6,860 nt of DNA from Pseudomonadota bacterium. Its GTDB lineage: Bacteria > Bdellovibrionota > Bacteriovoracia > Bacteriovoracales > Bacteriovoracaceae. Positions 1 through 5,543 of this stretch are shown piece after piece (positions within the stretch are counted from its first letter, which is position 1; each line of letters starts with the position of its first letter). A program made the position numbers and the translations under genes. The DNA is taken from positions 1 to 6,860 of the forward strand of contig JAJTIF010000339.1 of NCBI GenBank assembly GCA_021299675.1, read 5' to 3'. A model generated the notes under the pieces. The model did no database searches and had not been told where the DNA came from. It saw only the letters and a program-made list of their open reading frames with translations.

Positions 1-300
1 GTCAGTCGCTCCGGTCAGCATAACGTGAATGTGATCCTCGGGGCTCAAGATGCGAGCACAAAGATGTTCCTGGGGCAGCATAGAGAACAGCTCATGACTC
101 ACTTGACTCAAGCCGGTGTGGGCGTGAGTGATCTGCGCTTTGAGCAGTCGGCTCCGTCAAAAGATTTCAACAGTCAATCCGGTCACCAGCAGCAACAATC
201 TGGTGAGCGTCAGTACGGTTCTCAGCAGAATGAGCGCAACGCTGAACAAGAGCGTCGCCAGCAGTTATGGGAACTCTTACGTGAGAAGGAAGTAGCTTAA
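1..300 (+). CDS. fliK: Flagellar hook-length control protein FliK, C-terminal end (5' truncated by window edge)
   Basis: The frame is open from base 1 and ends at TAA 298-300, giving 99 residues of the C-terminus of a longer protein. The first ~50 residues have the pattern of the FliK C-terminal domain: a strand (VNVILGAQD), a helix running through FLGQHREQLMTHLTQAG, then a closing strand VSDLRFE. In this family that domain contacts FlhB and switches export from hook subunits to filament subunits once the hook reaches its length. The last ~45 residues are a low-complexity tail rich in Q, S, N and E, followed by a charged helix ending LWELLREKEVA. flgD starts 3 nt after the stop, which supports a hook operon and the FliK call. 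The true start lies upstream of the window, so any GTG or ATG near base 25 is internal. The call rests on the domain pattern plus context; the visible part alone is short. Confidence 0.8.
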   Translation, partial: VSRSGQHNVNVILGAQDASTKMFLGQHREQLMTHLTQAGVGVSDLRFEQSAPSKDFNSQSGHQQQQSGERQYGSQQNERNAEQERRQQLWELLREKEVA

Positions 301-303
301 GCC

Positions 304-1257
304 ATGCCGGAAATTGGAAGACCAGTCGATCCAAAACAGGCTCAGTACGCGCAGGTCTCCATGGCCCCGAAGTCGCTCGCGGGCGAGCGCAGCGCTCTGG
401 GAAATCAAGACAACGAAAAGATTCTTAATCGTGCCACAGGCCGTCGCGAGCAATCGATCTACGGCCAGCCGAAGAAAAACGAAATGGGTAAAGATGAGTT
501 CCTAAAACTTCTCACTTACCAAATGCAAAACCAAGATCCGATGAATCCTATGGATCAAGGCAAGATGACTGGTGAACTGGCGCAGTTCTCTCAGCTCGAG
601 CAGCTCTCGAACTTGAATGCTAAGTTTGATCAGGTACAAAAAAATCAAAACATCCAGGACAAGTTTCATGCCGCAAGTTTCGTTGGCAAGAAAGTTGTGA
701 CAGCAGGAGCCAGTATCAAGATCACTGACGAAGGTCAGCCGGCGAGCGTTCTATTTAAAGTCGATGAAGACGCGGGCAAAGTCCTGGTGCGCATCATGGA
801 CGAAAAGAATCAGACCGTCGGTGAGATCTGGAAAGAGGGTATGTCTCGCGGCTCTCACGAAGTTGAGTGGGATGCGGTCACGCTTGATGGACAGCCAGCA
901 GCGAAGGGCAATTACAAGGCGATCGTGAAAGCGTGGAGTCCACAAGGACAAGAAGTCGGAACTAAAACACAAGCGACAGGAATTGTTTCGAGTGTGACTT
1001 TCGATGAAGGCGAGCCAGTGTTAACGGTAGATGGACAAAAAGTTTACCTCCGTGATGTTGTCAGCTTTCATTCTGGCGATGAAAATAAAATGAATGGGCA
1101 GTTGAATGTTCATGCAAACCCAAATATGCGCAGTGTGCAAAACATGCCTACTGCACAACAGTTACAGAATAATTTAAGATTAAATCAAGCTCCAACTCCG
1201 AGCCCGAACCAAGCGCAAAACGCTTACTCGAACTCCGGAGAGGGAATTTACGACTAG
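304..1257 (+). CDS. flgD: Flagellar hook assembly / hook-capping protein FlgD
   Basis: This 317-residue protein is the scaffold that caps the growing hook and promotes FlgE polymerisation; it acts outside the cell at the tip of the rod and hook and is later discarded. Residues ~61-115 carry the FlgD hallmark: KDEFLKLLTYQMQNQDPMNP, then a Q/L-rich helix with FSQLEQLSNL. Residues ~125-255 form the beta-rich Ig-like/tudor part (SFVGKKV start, a run from VLVRIMDE to EVEWD, G-NYKAIV, and a final VYLRDVVSF strand). Residues ~258-317 are an N/Q/P-rich tail that looks disordered. The protein is longer than the enteric FlgD (about 230 residues) because of a ~60-residue N-terminal extension and this tail. 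ATG 304 is preferred: AAGGA (286-290) lies 13 nt upstream inside the fliK end, and the gene follows fliK by 3 nt. ATG 361 is a possible but poorer start. The identity is secure. Confidence 0.96.
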   Translation: MPEIGRPVDPKQAQYAQVSMAPKSLAGERSALGNQDNEKILNRATGRREQSIYGQPKKNEMGKDEFLKLLTYQMQNQDPMNPMDQGKMTGELAQFSQLEQLSNLNAKFDQVQKNQNIQDKFHAASFVGKKVVTAGASIKITDEGQPASVLFKVDEDAGKVLVRIMDEKNQTVGEIWKEGMSRGSHEVEWDAVTLDGQPAAKGNYKAIVKAWSPQGQEVGTKTQATGIVSSVTFDEGEPVLTVDGQKVYLRDVVSFHSGDENKMNGQLNVHANPNMRSVQNMPTAQQLQNNLRLNQAPTPSPNQAQNAYSNSGEGIYD

Positions 1258-1275
1258 CTAGTAGAGAGAGATAGA

Positions 1276-1674
1276 ATGTCACGGATTAACGAACTCCTTA
1301 TTCCCAATGTCACGACTCTGCCGCAAGAGCAGAAGGCGCAGCAGGCGAATAAGCTTCAGTCCGGGCAGAGAAGTGAGTTCGCGGATCTGATCGGCAAGGC
1401 GACGGCTGAACCGAAACAGGCAGTGGAGCTCTCGACGCATGCACAGAAAAGACTTCAAGAGAGAAACATCTCTTTTGATACGCAGGAGTACCTCAAGCTG
1501 CAAGAAGCGCTAGGTAAGTTGAAGCTGAAGGGGGGCCACGATTCGCTCGTGATCACCGGGAAAGCCGCTTATGTGTTAGACGTTGACCGCGGCATGATAG
1601 TGACGGCGGTGGATCGAGACAGTATGAGTGAAAACGTTTTCACGAAGATTGATTCGACCATTTTTATGAATTAG
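1276..1674 (+). CDS. Small conserved flagellar operon protein (TIGR02530-like)
   Basis: This 132-residue protein matches, from memory, the 'flagellar operon protein' family TIGR02530, which usually lies between flgD and flgE as here. Visible family features are the HAQKRLQERNI motif (55-65), a central helix rich in K and L (~71-85), a beta core from DSLVITGKAAYVLDVD (89-104) to GMIVTAVDR (106-114), and a C-terminal NVFTKIDSTIF (120-130). The N-terminal ~45 residues are polar and probably flexible. It has no signal peptide and no membrane segment, so it is likely cytoplasmic. Its exact role is not established to my knowledge; a part in hook assembly or in regulation of hook gene expression is inferred only from position. 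It starts 18 nt after flgD behind a purine-rich GAGAGAG site, and is followed by the 138-nt flgE leader. The family assignment is good; the function is unknown. Confidence 0.85.
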   Translation: MSRINELLIPNVTTLPQEQKAQQANKLQSGQRSEFADLIGKATAEPKQAVELSTHAQKRLQERNISFDTQEYLKLQEALGKLKLKGGHDSLVITGKAAYVLDVDRGMIVTAVDRDSMSENVFTKIDSTIFMN

Positions 1675-1812
1675 GAATTTTACACGTTTTAGGAAGAAGC
1701 GTGTGAGAGGTAGTAACAACAAAACGTTCGGATAAAGGCTGGTCCTTTCCTGGAAGCCCCACTTTTGGCCTGTAGCTGTCAAAAGAGTCTGAACAAAAGT
1801 CTAGGAGGGACA
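1675..1812 (+). promoter_or_regulatory. flgE leader with two predicted RNA hairpins
   Basis: This 138-nt gap is the only sizeable one in an otherwise tight operon. Hairpin 1 pairs 1682-1690 with 1696-1704 (9 bp including two G-U pairs, loop AGGAA). Hairpin 2 pairs GGCU 1737-1740 with AGCC 1755-1758 and UCC 1743-1745 with GGA 1752-1754, with a two-base bulge (1741-1742) and a 6-nt loop. Neither is followed by a U-run, so they are not standard terminators. I found no convincing sigma70, sigma28 or sigma54 promoter here. A role in mRNA processing or stability, or in control of flgE expression relative to the upstream genes, is inference. Confidence 0.4.
1803..1808 (+). promoter_or_regulatory. 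Strong Shine-Dalgarno site that fixes the flgE start
   Basis: AGGAGG lies 4 nt upstream of ATG 1813, the strongest ribosome site in the window. It excludes the in-frame TTG at 1765, which would add 16 residues not expected in a FlgE. A strong site fits a gene whose product is needed in many copies per hook. Confidence 0.85.
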
Positions 1813-3093
1813 ATGAGTATTCTTTCGTCTTTTAACATCGGTATCACAGGTCTTAATGCTGCAGGCTCGTCCATGAGTGTGGTGGGTGATAACATCGCCA
1901 ACGCCGGTACTTTTGGTTTCAAGTCTTCTCGCGCAGAATTCCAAGATACCCTCGCTTCATCTCTCAAAGGGATCGACGGCGGTGACCAGATCGGTTCAGG
2001 TACAAAGCTTGCTCACGTGACTCCTCAGTGGACTCAGGGAACGATCCAGAGAACACAATCCATCACAGATCTTGCAATCAACGGTAACGGCTTCTTCATG
2101 GTCGATGCTCCGTTCGGCAAAGGCTACACTCGTGATGGCTCATTCCACTTCGATAAAGAAGGCTTCATGATCAACGGCGACGGCTACCGTGTAACTGGAT
2201 TTCAGCCAGACGCCGATGGTAAAATCACAAATAAACTAGATCCTATTAAGCTCGGTTCAACCACGATTCCGGCCAAGGCGACAAACGAAGTGAAGATGTC
2301 GATGAACCTTGATAGCCGTGAGAACGTAAAGGTGTTTGATCCGAAGAATCCAGATAAGACTTCAAACTTCAGCAACTCGGTGACTGTTTACGATAACGTC
2401 GGTACAGCGAGACTTGTGACTCTCTATTTCAATAAAACTGCTGACGGCAACTGGGATTACCATGCGATGGTGGACGGTGCTGATGCTCAGAACGGCAAGC
2501 CTAATGAGTTGGTTGAGATGGCAACAGGTACATTGAAGTTTGACCCAAAAGGCGTGCTTCAAGAAGAAGTTGAAAAGTCGAATTCATTTAATTTCAACAA
2601 GGGTGCTGGTCAAGGTCAAAAGATTGCGTTTGATTTTGGTGCTTCACTTAAGGAAGGCGGCACAGGGATCGATGCTTCAACCCAGTACGGTTCACGCTCT
2701 TCTGTCGCTCGTCATTCTTCTGCTGGTCACGCTGCGGGAACTCTCGCTTCAATGTCGTTCAATGACGACGGTGTCCTCACAGCGGTTTACGATAACGGCA
2801 TTCAGCTCTCTTTGGGTCAAGTGGCGATCGCGAAGTTCGATAACACCGAAGGCCTCTTCAAAACAGGTAAGAACCTTTTCAAAGAGACTCGTAAATCAGG
2901 CCAAGCGGCAGTTGGGAAACCAGGGCTTGATGGTCGCGGTGAAGTGCTCTCGAAGTCGATTGAAATGTCGAACGTGGATATCGCCAACGAGTTCATCGGA
3001 CTCATGGCAGCTCAACGTAACTTCCAAGCCAACACTCGTACCATCACTACAAGTGATCAGATGTTGCAAGAAGTGCTCAACATCAAACGTTAA
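1813..3093 (+). CDS. flgE: Flagellar hook protein FlgE
   Basis: This 426-residue protein is the structural subunit of the flagellar hook, the universal joint outside the cell; it is exported by the flagellar type III system and has no cleaved signal. The N-terminus (MSILSSFNIGITGLNAAGSS, then VVGDNIANAGTFGFKSSRAEF) is the classic rod/hook motif. LAINGNGFFMV (87-97) and YTRDGSFHFDKEGFMINGDGYRVTGF (split around 105-130) are conserved FlgE core blocks. The middle (~150-340) is the surface-exposed variable part. The C-terminal helix (about 381-424, with SNVDIANEFIGLMAAQRNFQ) is the usual pairing helix. Length is close to the enteric protein (about 400). No cysteine is present. It is the last gene of the operon, with the terminator at 3137-3171. 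ATG 1813 is chosen for its AGGAGG site and its fit to family N-termini. The stop TAA is followed directly by an in-frame TAG. Confidence 0.97.
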   Translation: MSILSSFNIGITGLNAAGSSMSVVGDNIANAGTFGFKSSRAEFQDTLASSLKGIDGGDQIGSGTKLAHVTPQWTQGTIQRTQSITDLAINGNGFFMVDAPFGKGYTRDGSFHFDKEGFMINGDGYRVTGFQPDADGKITNKLDPIKLGSTTIPAKATNEVKMSMNLDSRENVKVFDPKNPDKTSNFSNSVTVYDNVGTARLVTLYFNKTADGNWDYHAMVDGADAQNGKPNELVEMATGTLKFDPKGVLQEEVEKSNSFNFNKGAGQGQKIAFDFGASLKEGGTGIDASTQYGSRSSVARHSSAGHAAGTLASMSFNDDGVLTAVYDNGIQLSLGQVAIAKFDNTEGLFKTGKNLFKETRKSGQAAVGKPGLDGRGEVLSKSIEMSNVDIANEFIGLMAAQRNFQANTRTITTSDQMLQEVLNIKR

Positions 3094-3136
3094 TAGTTTG
3101 ATGGCAGTTGTTACTAAATTGTTAGAATTCTTCCAA

Positions 3137-3171
3137 GGAGGGATCCCGTTATGGGGTCCCTCTCTTTTTTT
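3137..3171 (+). terminator. Intrinsic terminator of the hook operon
   Basis: GAGGGATCCC (3138-3147) pairs with GGGGTCCCTC (3153-3162) as a 10-bp stem with one G-U pair and a 5-nt loop GTTAT. It can be lengthened by a G-U pair at 3137/3163. A run of seven T (3165-3171) follows after a 1-nt spacer. It lies 43 nt after the flgE stop. The T-run is only on the + strand side, so it is directional; the convergent gene ends just beyond it at 3176. Confidence 0.92.
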
Positions 3172-3175
3172 AGAC

Positions 3176-3589
3176 TTAGAACTGGCAGAGGAACTTAATT
3201 TTTGAGGGTGTGCTGGACTTATTTCCGCCGGCAAAATTCAAAGACGTCTCTCCACCCACGGCGGCAGCTTCTTTATACTTTGAAAGATCACACAATACTT
3301 CACCAGAGAGCACATCGCTTCCAAGAGTGGCGGTGAAGCGGCGCTTGAGGTTCTTTTTTACTTCGTGTTTGGCGTTGATGAGAACCGGCACTTCTGCTTT
3401 GAGGATACGACCGCCGTAAGGCAGACCCATTTCAAACTCCGCCATTTGCACGGGGTAAGTCATAATGCGTCCGTCTTGGTAGGTCACTTCGAAGAACCAG
3501 AAGGGCTGGGGGGTGTCGTACTTGAGGGGTTGACCTGCGCCAAAGGCAGAGAATGAAACAACGAGTGCGAGAAGTGCCAGCTTAGTCAT
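3176..3589 (-). CDS. Small exported protein of unknown function
   Basis: I do not recognise this 137-residue protein. It starts with a clear signal peptide: MTK, a hydrophobic core LALLALVVSFSAF, and likely cleavage near residues 17-18 (AFGA/G). There is no lipobox cysteine, so it should be periplasmic or secreted. The mature part has an aromatic strand-like segment (PFWFFEVTYQDGRIMTYPV, 29-47), a basic patch (KKNLKRRF, 78-85), and two cysteines (100 and 135) that could form a disulfide. The start is set by GAAGGA 6 nt upstream of ATG 3589; a start 15 codons upstream would put 15 polar residues ahead of the signal peptide and has no such support. It lies 69 nt behind the ferredoxin gene and convergent to flgE. 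A candidate promoter (3619-3647) could drive it alone. That it is a real gene is well supported; its function is not. Confidence 0.75.
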   Translation of the reverse strand: MTKLALLALVVSFSAFGAGQPLKYDTPQPFWFFEVTYQDGRIMTYPVQMAEFEMGLPYGGRILKAEVPVLINAKHEVKKNLKRRFTATLGSDVLSGEVLCDLSKYKEAAAVGGETSLNFAGGNKSSTPSKIKFLCQF

Positions 3590-3618
3590 GAGAAATCCTT
3601 CAAAATATTGATGCTTTA

Positions 3619-3647
3619 AATTTAAAAAAGCCAAGGCTTAGTGACAA
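3619..3647 (-). promoter_or_regulatory. Candidate sigma70 promoter for the small exported protein gene
   Basis: On the minus strand TTGTCA (3647-3642, 5/6 to the -35 consensus) is followed after exactly 17 nt by TAAATT (3624-3619, 4/6 to the -10 consensus). Transcription would begin about 20 nt upstream of ATG 3589. The same bases include a weak hairpin, so the two readings compete. Confidence 0.4.
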
Positions 3648-3650
3648 GCC
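3624..3650 (-). terminator. Weak possible terminator after the ferredoxin gene
   Basis: Read on the minus strand, GGCTT (3650-3646) and AAGCC (3639-3635) form a 5-bp stem with a 6-nt loop. After five bases (TTGGC) comes a run of six T (3629-3624). An alternative AAGC-CTTG-GCTT hairpin abuts the T-run. Both stems are short, so termination, if any, would be partial. Confidence 0.25.
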
Positions 3651-3658
3651 AAATCCTC

Positions 3659-3889
3659 TCACCCGTCTCGGCCGATCGCTTCGACAGGGCAAGCTGCGAG
3701 CGCATTCTCTGCCTCTGCTTTTTCTTCGGGGGTCTTGGGCTGGAGTTTGACGAAGGCATGGCCTTCGTCATCATTCATGGCAAAGAACTTAGGAGCTTCG
3801 ACGCAACACGCATCACAAGCGATGCATTGGTCGTCGACATAGTAGCTGCCGTCTACGTTCTGTTTAAATTTATGCTTTTTGTCTGCCAC
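3659..3889 (-). CDS. Single-cluster [4Fe-4S] ferredoxin
   Basis: This 76-residue protein is a small cytoplasmic electron carrier. Cluster ligands are visible as C22-x2-C25-x2-C28 followed later by C67-P (motifs CIACDACCVEAP and AACPVEAIG), the pattern of monocluster bacterial ferredoxins. An additional cysteine, C29, directly follows C28. The N-terminus is lysine-rich and the middle acidic, as usual for this family. The start is GTG 3889, supported by AGGGAG (3902-3897) 7 nt upstream; the ligand region leaves no plausible later start. The gene lies 27 nt downstream of the foldase gene and is presumably co-transcribed with it. A 9-bp hairpin in that gap may affect its expression. The redox partner cannot be told from the window; nothing nearby is an obvious reductase or oxidase. 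Confidence 0.9.
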   Translation of the reverse strand: MADKKHKFKQNVDGSYYVDDQCIACDACCVEAPKFFAMNDDEGHAFVKLQPKTPEEKAEAENALAACPVEAIGRDG

Positions 3890-3906
3890 TGAGATACTCC
3901 CTGATG

Positions 3907-3932
3907 CCCTTCACTTTTATAGTAGTGAAGGG
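3907..3932 (-). promoter_or_regulatory. Intercistronic hairpin spanning the foldase stop codon
   Basis: CCCTTCACT and AGTGAAGGG form a perfect 9-bp stem (3932-3924 with 3915-3907, minus-strand reading) with an 8-nt loop. The foldase TAA stop (3919-3917) begins in the loop and ends at its 3' side. No U-run follows, and the ferredoxin SD site begins 4 nt past the stem. This fits an mRNA stability or translation-coupling element better than a terminator; the role is inference. Confidence 0.5.
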
Positions 3933-5410
3933 TTTGTGACAACTTTTGCTTTCGCAGTAAGCTCTTTGATGAGCTCTTCTCTAAACTTACGATTAAACAT
4001 TTGTGATTGAGTCATCACCTCTGTTTTGAGTCCAGTCGCAATTTTTGCGTCGACTTCTGTATTCACTTTCTCGCCGACTTTCACCATGAACACAGCGCCC
4101 GGTGTGGAGAAGTCGAGAATTTCGCCAGCTTGAGCGGCGAATAGCTTTTCGCCTTCAGCAGGGGAGAGGGTCTGAGGGCCAACGCTAAGGTCATAGAGGT
4201 TCACCTCGGTGCTCGGAAAGTGGTTCATGGTTACTTTGGTTTTTTCGGCATCAATCAGCTTCTTGTCGCCTGACTGCAAGAGGGCCTGAAGTTTGTCTTT
4301 GGTCTGCTTCATAAGACCTTCGAGGTCGAGGCTTTTTCTCTTCTGCAGGGCCATCTTGGCGAGCTCAACTTTTACTTGTTCAAAAGTTTTTGTCTCTTCG
4401 CCTTTTTTGCCTTCAATCAAAAGCCAGTGGTAACCAAATTGAGTCTTGATCGGGCCTACGATCTGGCCGGCTTTACCTTCGAAGGCTGCTTTCTCAAACT
4501 CCGGAACCATGCGGCCGCGGCTGAACCAGCCTAGGTCACCGCCATTGTCTTTGCCCGATGGATCTTCTGTGAGTTCTTTGGCTTTGGCCGCGAAGTTTTT
4601 AGCATTGAGGGTGCCGGCCAGTTTATCGGCGCGAGCTTTAACTTCAGCGTCTTTGGTTGGGTCGTCTACCTTGAAGAGGATGTGACGCGCTTTGGCTTCT
4701 TCAGGTTTGTTGTAGCGAGAGAAAGCTTCTTGGTACATGTCTTCCAAGAGTTTCTTGTTTTCAGGCTTGTTAGCAAAGTCTTGTGACTCAGTGCTGCTAA
4801 CTTCGATCAGATTAATTAAATCAGTGCGTTCAATGCGAAGTGCATCAACCTTAACGGCTGACATCTTGAAGCGTAGGACGTCTGCCGCGAGACCTTCGGA
4901 GACAGATTGAGCGGAGATTATCTGCTCGACTTTGCGGGTCGCCATATCAAAGCTGATCATTTCTTCAAACTGAGCTGGGTTATAGCCATTAGACTGCATG
5001 AGGTTACGGTAGAGGCCAACGTCGAATTCTCCGTTGCGCTGAAAGTAGGGAAGTTTTTTAATTTCTGACTTCACTTCATCCTCAGAGAGGGACAAACCGT
5101 TATTGAGGCCAAAAGAAAGGAGGAGTTTCGTTTGGATGATCTGACCGAGAACGGTCTCTTTGACCCCCATCTGGTTAATTTGCTGCGGAGTCATTTTTCC
5201 GCCCATCATCTGATTAAAAAACTCAATTTGCTGAGAAAGACGCATCTGGTACTCGCGGGTGCTCACAGGGAGCCCATCCACAGAAGCGACGTCTTGCGGC
5301 GAAGACGAACCACTGCGCCCATAATCGCCAAACAAAAAGCTGACTATTATAAGTAGGAAAAGAATAGAGATAAGAAAGGTAGCGGCTTTACTCGTAAACG
5401 AGTTATTCAT
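3917..5410 (-). CDS. Membrane-anchored parvulin-type peptidyl-prolyl isomerase, PpiD/SurA-like
   Basis: This 497-residue protein is a periplasmic folding factor that isomerises Xaa-Pro bonds or chaperones newly exported proteins. Residues ~10-27 form one transmembrane helix (ATFLISILFLLIIVSFLFG) as in PpiD, leaving the rest periplasmic. Residues ~40-180 are the SurA/PpiD N-terminal chaperone region (VASVDGLPVSTREY, then helices). Residues ~238-335 are the parvulin domain, with EAKARHILF (H243), GGDLGWFSRGRMVPEFEKAAF and FGYHWLLIEG. Residues ~385-450 may be a second, degenerate isomerase-like domain. It is shorter than the enteric PpiD (about 620). The start ATG 5410 is set by AGGAG 6 nt upstream and by the promoter, whose -35 box covers the next upstream in-frame candidate. 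It leads the minus-strand unit and diverges from mreC. PpiD is the closer match because of the membrane anchor, but the symbol is left open. Confidence 0.9.
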   Translation of the reverse strand: MNNSFTSKAATFLISILFLLIIVSFLFGDYGRSGSSSPQDVASVDGLPVSTREYQMRLSQQIEFFNQMMGGKMTPQQINQMGVKETVLGQIIQTKLLLSFGLNNGLSLSEDEVKSEIKKLPYFQRNGEFDVGLYRNLMQSNGYNPAQFEEMISFDMATRKVEQIISAQSVSEGLAADVLRFKMSAVKVDALRIERTDLINLIEVSSTESQDFANKPENKKLLEDMYQEAFSRYNKPEEAKARHILFKVDDPTKDAEVKARADKLAGTLNAKNFAAKAKELTEDPSGKDNGGDLGWFSRGRMVPEFEKAAFEGKAGQIVGPIKTQFGYHWLLIEGKKGEETKTFEQVKVELAKMALQKRKSLDLEGLMKQTKDKLQALLQSGDKKLIDAEKTKVTMNHFPSTEVNLYDLSVGPQTLSPAEGEKLFAAQAGEILDFSTPGAVFMVKVGEKVNTEVDAKIATGLKTEVMTQSQMFNRKFREELIKELTAKAKVVTNPSLL

Positions 5411-5416
5411 TTTGAA

Positions 5417-5421
5417 CTCCT
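5417..5421 (-). promoter_or_regulatory. Shine-Dalgarno site that fixes the foldase start
   Basis: AGGAG on the minus strand lies 6 nt before ATG 5410. The alternative start at 5467 would add 19 residues before the membrane anchor and would lie inside the -35 box, upstream of the expected transcript start. Confidence 0.8.
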
Positions 5422-5438
5422 GAAGTTTAATCCTAGAT

Positions 5439-5467
5439 ATTCTATGGAGAGAAAATGCTCCGGTCAA
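5439..5467 (-). promoter_or_regulatory. Sigma70-type promoter of the foldase-ferredoxin unit
   Basis: On the minus strand TTGACC (5467-5462, 5/6) is followed after exactly 17 nt by TAGAAT (5444-5439, 5/6). The predicted transcript starts near 5432 and has a leader of about 22 nt before ATG 5410. This is the best promoter match in the window. Confidence 0.75.
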
Positions 5468-5477
5468 AGGAGTTCTG

Positions 5478-5507
5478 TTGGCAAGCTGTCTCGGAGCGCG
5501 TTAGGCT
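5478..5507 (+). promoter_or_regulatory. Possible promoter for mreCD
   Basis: TTGGCA (5478-5483, 5/6 to the -35 consensus) is followed after 18 nt by TAGGCT (5502-5507, only 3/6 to the -10 consensus). The position is right for a transcript leader of about 30 nt before TTG 5544. The weak -10 keeps this tentative, but some promoter must exist in this divergent gap for mreC unless reading comes from further upstream against the foldase gene. Confidence 0.3.
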
Positions 5508-5531
5508 AATAGGGTTTTAAGACTTTATATG

Positions 5532-5537
5532 TGAGGA
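5532..5537 (+). promoter_or_regulatory. Shine-Dalgarno site supporting the TTG start of mreC
   Basis: TGAGGA lies 6 nt before TTG 5544. There is no in-frame ATG upstream, and the next in-frame ATG (codon 37) would remove the membrane segment, so TTG is the likely start. Confidence 0.75.
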
Positions 5538-5543
5538 TCCATT

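Noticed and set aside
1628..1643. Perfect 16-bp palindrome GTGAAAACGTTTTCAC
   Set aside because: It encodes the conserved SENVFT block of the small flagellar protein, so it is most simply explained by coding constraint; no second copy was seen as an operator pair.
1728..1735. TCGGATAA resembling the -10 box of flagellar sigma28 promoters (6/8 to GCCGATAA)
   Set aside because: No TAAA-type -35 element is found at the required ~15-nt spacing.
1751..1780. Possible sigma54 (-24 GG / -12 GC) promoter before flgE
   Set aside because: None of the GG pairs in the region has GC at the required 10-nt spacing.
1765..1812. Upstream in-frame TTG start that would lengthen FlgE by 16 residues
   Set aside because: AGGAGG sits just before ATG 1813 and the family N-terminus begins MSILSSFNIG; the extra residues (with two cysteines) look like translated leader.
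2540..3205. 221-codon open frame on the + strand overlapping the end of flgE
   Set aside because: It lies in another frame of a well-supported flgE, and its residues (many R, S, L) have the look of out-of-frame translation.
2896..3234. 112-codon open frame on the - strand across the flgE end and terminator
   Set aside because: It is antisense to flgE and overlaps the terminator and the next gene; no domain pattern and no SD support.
3590..3634. Longer start for the small exported protein (15 extra residues)
   Set aside because: It would place polar residues ahead of a normal signal peptide, and GAAGGA supports ATG 3589.
5411..5467. Longer start for the foldase (19 extra residues)
   Set aside because: It overlaps the -35 box of a near-consensus promoter, and the transcript would begin downstream of it; ATG 5410 has a good SD site.
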